Source of the DNA: ZC4RG35 sp036375695
Lineage (GTDB): Bacteria; Actinomycetota; Acidimicrobiia; Spongiisociales; ZC4RG35
Length of the DNA stretch: 16,341 bases
NCBI GenBank assembly: GCA_036375695.1
Contig: DASVBU010000024.1
Span: 1-16,341, forward strand
Direction of reading: 5' to 3'
The notes below the pieces were generated by a model that was not told the DNA's origin, did not search any database, and saw only the letters and a list, made by a program, of their open reading frames with translations. Of the stretch, positions 14,696-16,341 are shown in pieces (position 1 is the stretch's first letter; each line of letters starts with the position of its first letter). The translations under genes were made by a program, and so were the position numbers.

Positions 14696-15940
14696 TTAGC
14701 CGGCGGCGGGTAGTTGGGGTTGGTTCACCTCCTTGTCGGGTTGATCTTGGTGCATGGTGTGGATGAGCGCCATTGATTCTTCGCCGAGGTAGCGGCGGTC
14801 GCTGACTTGCCATTCGTCGTGTTGTTCTGAGAGGACGGATCCGACGAGGCGGAGGATGGAGGCGTCGTCGGGGAAGATGCCGACCACGTCGGCTCGTCGT
14901 TTGATTTCTCGCATGAGCCGTTCGAGGGGGTTGGTGGACCAGATCTTTTTCCAGTGGGGGTGGGGGAAAGCGGCGTAGGCGGTCACGTCGGCTTCAGCCT
15001 CGATGAGGAGGTCGGAGACGGCGGGGTGGCGGTCTCTGAGCATGTCGGCGACGAGGCGAAGCTGGTCCCGGGTGGATGCCGGGTCGGGTTGAGCGAAGAT
15101 GGTTCGTACGGTGGCAGCCACCATTTCGGCGTGGCCTCTGGGCACCCGGGCTAGGAGGTTGCGCATGAAATGGACCCGGCACCGCTGCCAGGACGCTCCC
15201 GAGAACGTCTTTCGTATCGCGGCTTTGAGTCCGGTGTGAGCGTCGGAGATGACCAGCACCACCCCGTGCAGGCCCCGCTTTCTGAGGCGCCTGAGGAAGG
15301 TGGTCCAGAACACTTCGTCCTCGCTGTCGCCCACGTCAAGGTCCAATACTTCCCGGTTGCCGTCTGCTGCCACCCCAGTTGCGACCACAACCGCCCGGGA
15401 GACGACTCGGTGGTCTTTGCGGCCGTTGAGGTAGGTGGCGTCGACGAACACGTACGGGAACTCGATGTGATCGAGGGTCCGGTCCCTGAACGCGGCGACT
15501 TCTTCGTCGAGCTGCTCACAGATCCGAGACACCGTCGACTTGGAGATCCCCGACGACACCCCCAGAGCCCGCACTAGGTCATCGACCTTTCGGGTGGAGG
15601 TGCCGGTCACATAGGCGGTCATGATCACCGCCCACAATGCCCGGTCCACCCGCCGGCGCGGCTCCAGCAGCGACGGGAAGAACGCCCCCTCCCGCACCTT
15701 CGGGATCCGCAATTCAACATCGCCCGCCGGAGTGGACAACACCCGAGGGCGTGACCCATTCCGCTGATTTGTCCTCGTCTCGGTTCGCTCATGAGGAGCA
15801 GCGCCGATCGCCTCAGTCAACTCGGCGTCGATCAGTTCTTGAAGGGCCTTCTCCACCAGGTCACGGAACAAGAACCGGACCTCGTCACCGCCAAGCTCCG
15901 CGACGAGCTCAGCCAATCGGGCATCATGGCTCTGGGCCAT
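14696..15940 (-). CDS. IS256/mutator-type transposase, full length
   Basis: A 414-aa DDE transposase of the IS256 (Transposase_mut) family, apparently intact. The N-terminal part has NGSRPRVLSTPAGDVELRIPKVR (key parts TPAGDVEL and IPKVR) and LWAVIMTAYVTGTSTRKVDDLVRALG, the usual DNA-binding region. Catalytic residues are Asp167 (FVDATYLNG), Asp233 (VISDAHTGLK) and Glu340 (NPLERLMREIKRR). The zinc-like C-x2-H pair is Cys254/His257 in RCRVHFMRN. ATG 15940 follows AAAGGAGA (plus-strand 15947-15954) by 6 nt. No frameshift or internal stop is visible, so the element may still be active. The TAG-type end lies just inside the left inverted repeat, and no terminator is seen before the next co-oriented gene. 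Confidence 0.96.
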   Translation of the reverse strand: MAQSHDARLAELVAELGGDEVRFLFRDLVEKALQELIDAELTEAIGAAPHERTETRTNQRNGSRPRVLSTPAGDVELRIPKVREGAFFPSLLEPRRRVDRALWAVIMTAYVTGTSTRKVDDLVRALGVSSGISKSTVSRICEQLDEEVAAFRDRTLDHIEFPYVFVDATYLNGRKDHRVVSRAVVVATGVAADGNREVLDLDVGDSEDEVFWTTFLRRLRKRGLHGVVLVISDAHTGLKAAIRKTFSGASWQRCRVHFMRNLLARVPRGHAEMVAATVRTIFAQPDPASTRDQLRLVADMLRDRHPAVSDLLIEAEADVTAYAAFPHPHWKKIWSTNPLERLMREIKRRADVVGIFPDDASILRLVGSVLSEQHDEWQVSDRRYLGEESMALIHTMHQDQPDKEVNQPQLPAAG

Positions 15941-16013
15941 CGTGTGTCTCCTTTCGAGTCCACTGCAGATGAACTCGCTGAGGATTCCACGGTGGCCCCT
16001 TCAGACCACGGAT

Positions 16014-16025
16014 CTACTTACACCA
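16014..16025 (-). repeat. IS256 element inverted repeat, end upstream of the transposase
   Basis: CTACTTACACCA on the plus strand, the inverted copy of 14656-14667. The 73 bp between this repeat and the transposase ATG should hold its promoter; I see no clear -35/-10 pair. Confidence 0.8.
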
Positions 16026-16189
16026 CTCGATGGGACGCTTACGATCAACTGGCTCCGTGGAAGCCCGTACTGGCTCTTTCCTGTTGCTGAATCGGTCAAA
16101 TAACGGGGGGTTAGTGTCGCCCTCGATTGCGCGGCTTTGTTCGGCGAGGTTGGATTTCGGTGATCGACGATCCTGCAGGTCGCGCCGGT

Positions 16190-16195
16190 AGAGTC
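16190..16195 (+). promoter_or_regulatory. Candidate -10 element for a leaderless GntR-family mRNA
   Basis: TAGAGT fits the TANNNT -10 pattern and ends 7 nt before ATG 16203, the spacing at which transcription would begin on the start codon. No Shine-Dalgarno sequence is present, which fits a leaderless transcript. No -35 box is visible. The stretch 16026-16189 between the insertion sequence and this site holds no other feature I can support. Confidence 0.4.
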
Positions 16196-16202
16196 CACGA
16201 CG

Positions 16203-16341
16203 ATGAGCGGACCTCGCAATACGAACTCGGCGGTCGGATCGGTTGCAGACGTATTGCGGGCCGAGATCATCAGCGGTGACCTGAGGCCCGGCGATCACCT
16301 CCGCGAAATCGTGATTGCTCGGCGGTTTGGAGTCACCCGGG
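16203..16341 (+). CDS. GntR-family transcriptional regulator, N-terminal fragment (runs off window)
   Basis: Forty-six codons are visible before the window ends. After a short polar N-terminus, residues ~12-46 read VGSVADVLRAEIISGDLRPGD and then HLREIVIARRFGVTR, the first half of a GntR winged helix-turn-helix. The conserved I-x-x-G-x-L-x-PG turn and the LA-x-x-F-G-V-[ST]-R recognition region are both clear. The missing C-terminal effector domain decides the subfamily (FadR/FCD type is the commonest with this N-terminus), so the target and ligand cannot be told. The start ATG has no ribosome binding site; see the -10 candidate upstream. The transposase gene of the insertion sequence reads away from it. 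Confidence 0.88.
   Translation, partial: MSGPRNTNSAVGSVADVLRAEIISGDLRPGDHLREIVIARRFGVTR

Larger units (their letters stand above)
14656..16025 (-). mobile_element. IS256-family insertion sequence, about 1.37 kb
   Basis: The element is defined by a 12-bp inverted repeat outside an intact transposase: TGGTGTAAGTAG at 14656-14667 and its reverse complement at 16014-16025. The length of about 1370 bp is normal for the family. The repeat becomes imperfect inward. Flanking bases (CCGCCGTT on the left, CTCGATGG on the right) do not form the 8-9 bp target duplication expected after a fresh insertion. The true tips could differ by a few bases. Confidence 0.85.

Noticed and set aside
16157..16171. GGTGATCGACGATCC resembling the repeat region at 1131-1154
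   Set aside because: Short, not in the same arrangement, and composed of GATC words frequent across the window; likely chance.
16001..16298. Minus-strand open frames of about 90 codons opposite the GntR gene start
   Set aside because: They cross the end of the insertion sequence and the GntR N-terminus, have no good ribosome binding site and show no domain.

Overview
This is a high-GC window from an actinobacterium. The GC-rich codon bias, frequent GTG starts, 4-nt GTGA/ATGA gene overlaps, GerMN/Gmad2 and Cgl0158-family proteins, and Streptomyces/Corynebacterium-like inositol genes all fit Actinomycetota. Acidimicrobiia is a plausible class, but that is a guess.

Left part (1-2513, + strand). 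A 5'-truncated GT4 glycosyltransferase overlaps by 4 nt a short Gmad2-domain protein that retains only the tail of a GerMN domain. Next come a GyrI-like small-molecule-binding protein and two small unrecognised single-pass membrane proteins. The second of these carries a duplicated 12-residue motif.

Centre (2510-14069). This is a nearly complete myo-inositol catabolic and uptake locus built as a divergon. On the minus strand, iolD is followed after 2 nt by a LacI-family regulator. On the plus strand lie iolG, an iolE-like gene, a sugar ABC transporter (lipoprotein binding protein, permease, single-domain ATPase), iolC, a Cgl0158-family TIM-barrel putative aldolase, iolB and a small double-ACT-like protein. 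The two arms share a 113-bp intergenic region. It holds a perfect 18-bp LacI-type palindrome and two oppositely oriented promoter candidates with overlapping -10 boxes. The inferred pathway is: uptake, oxidation (IolG), dehydration (IolE), ring opening (IolD), isomerisation (IolB), phosphorylation (IolC) and cleavage (Cgl0158-type barrel). No iolA (malonate-semialdehyde dehydrogenase) lies in the window. A lipoprotein metallopeptidase gene lies antisense inside the plus-strand operon, exactly filling the gap between iolC and the aldolase gene.

Right part (14093-16341). A 2H-phosphoesterase (RNA ligase/thpR-like) gene is followed 30 bp from its start codon by an intact IS256-family insertion sequence of about 1.37 kb. 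The N-terminus of a GntR-family regulator, possibly leaderless, runs off the window end. No tRNA, rRNA or CRISPR array was seen, and no stretch above 300 bases lacks a gene.
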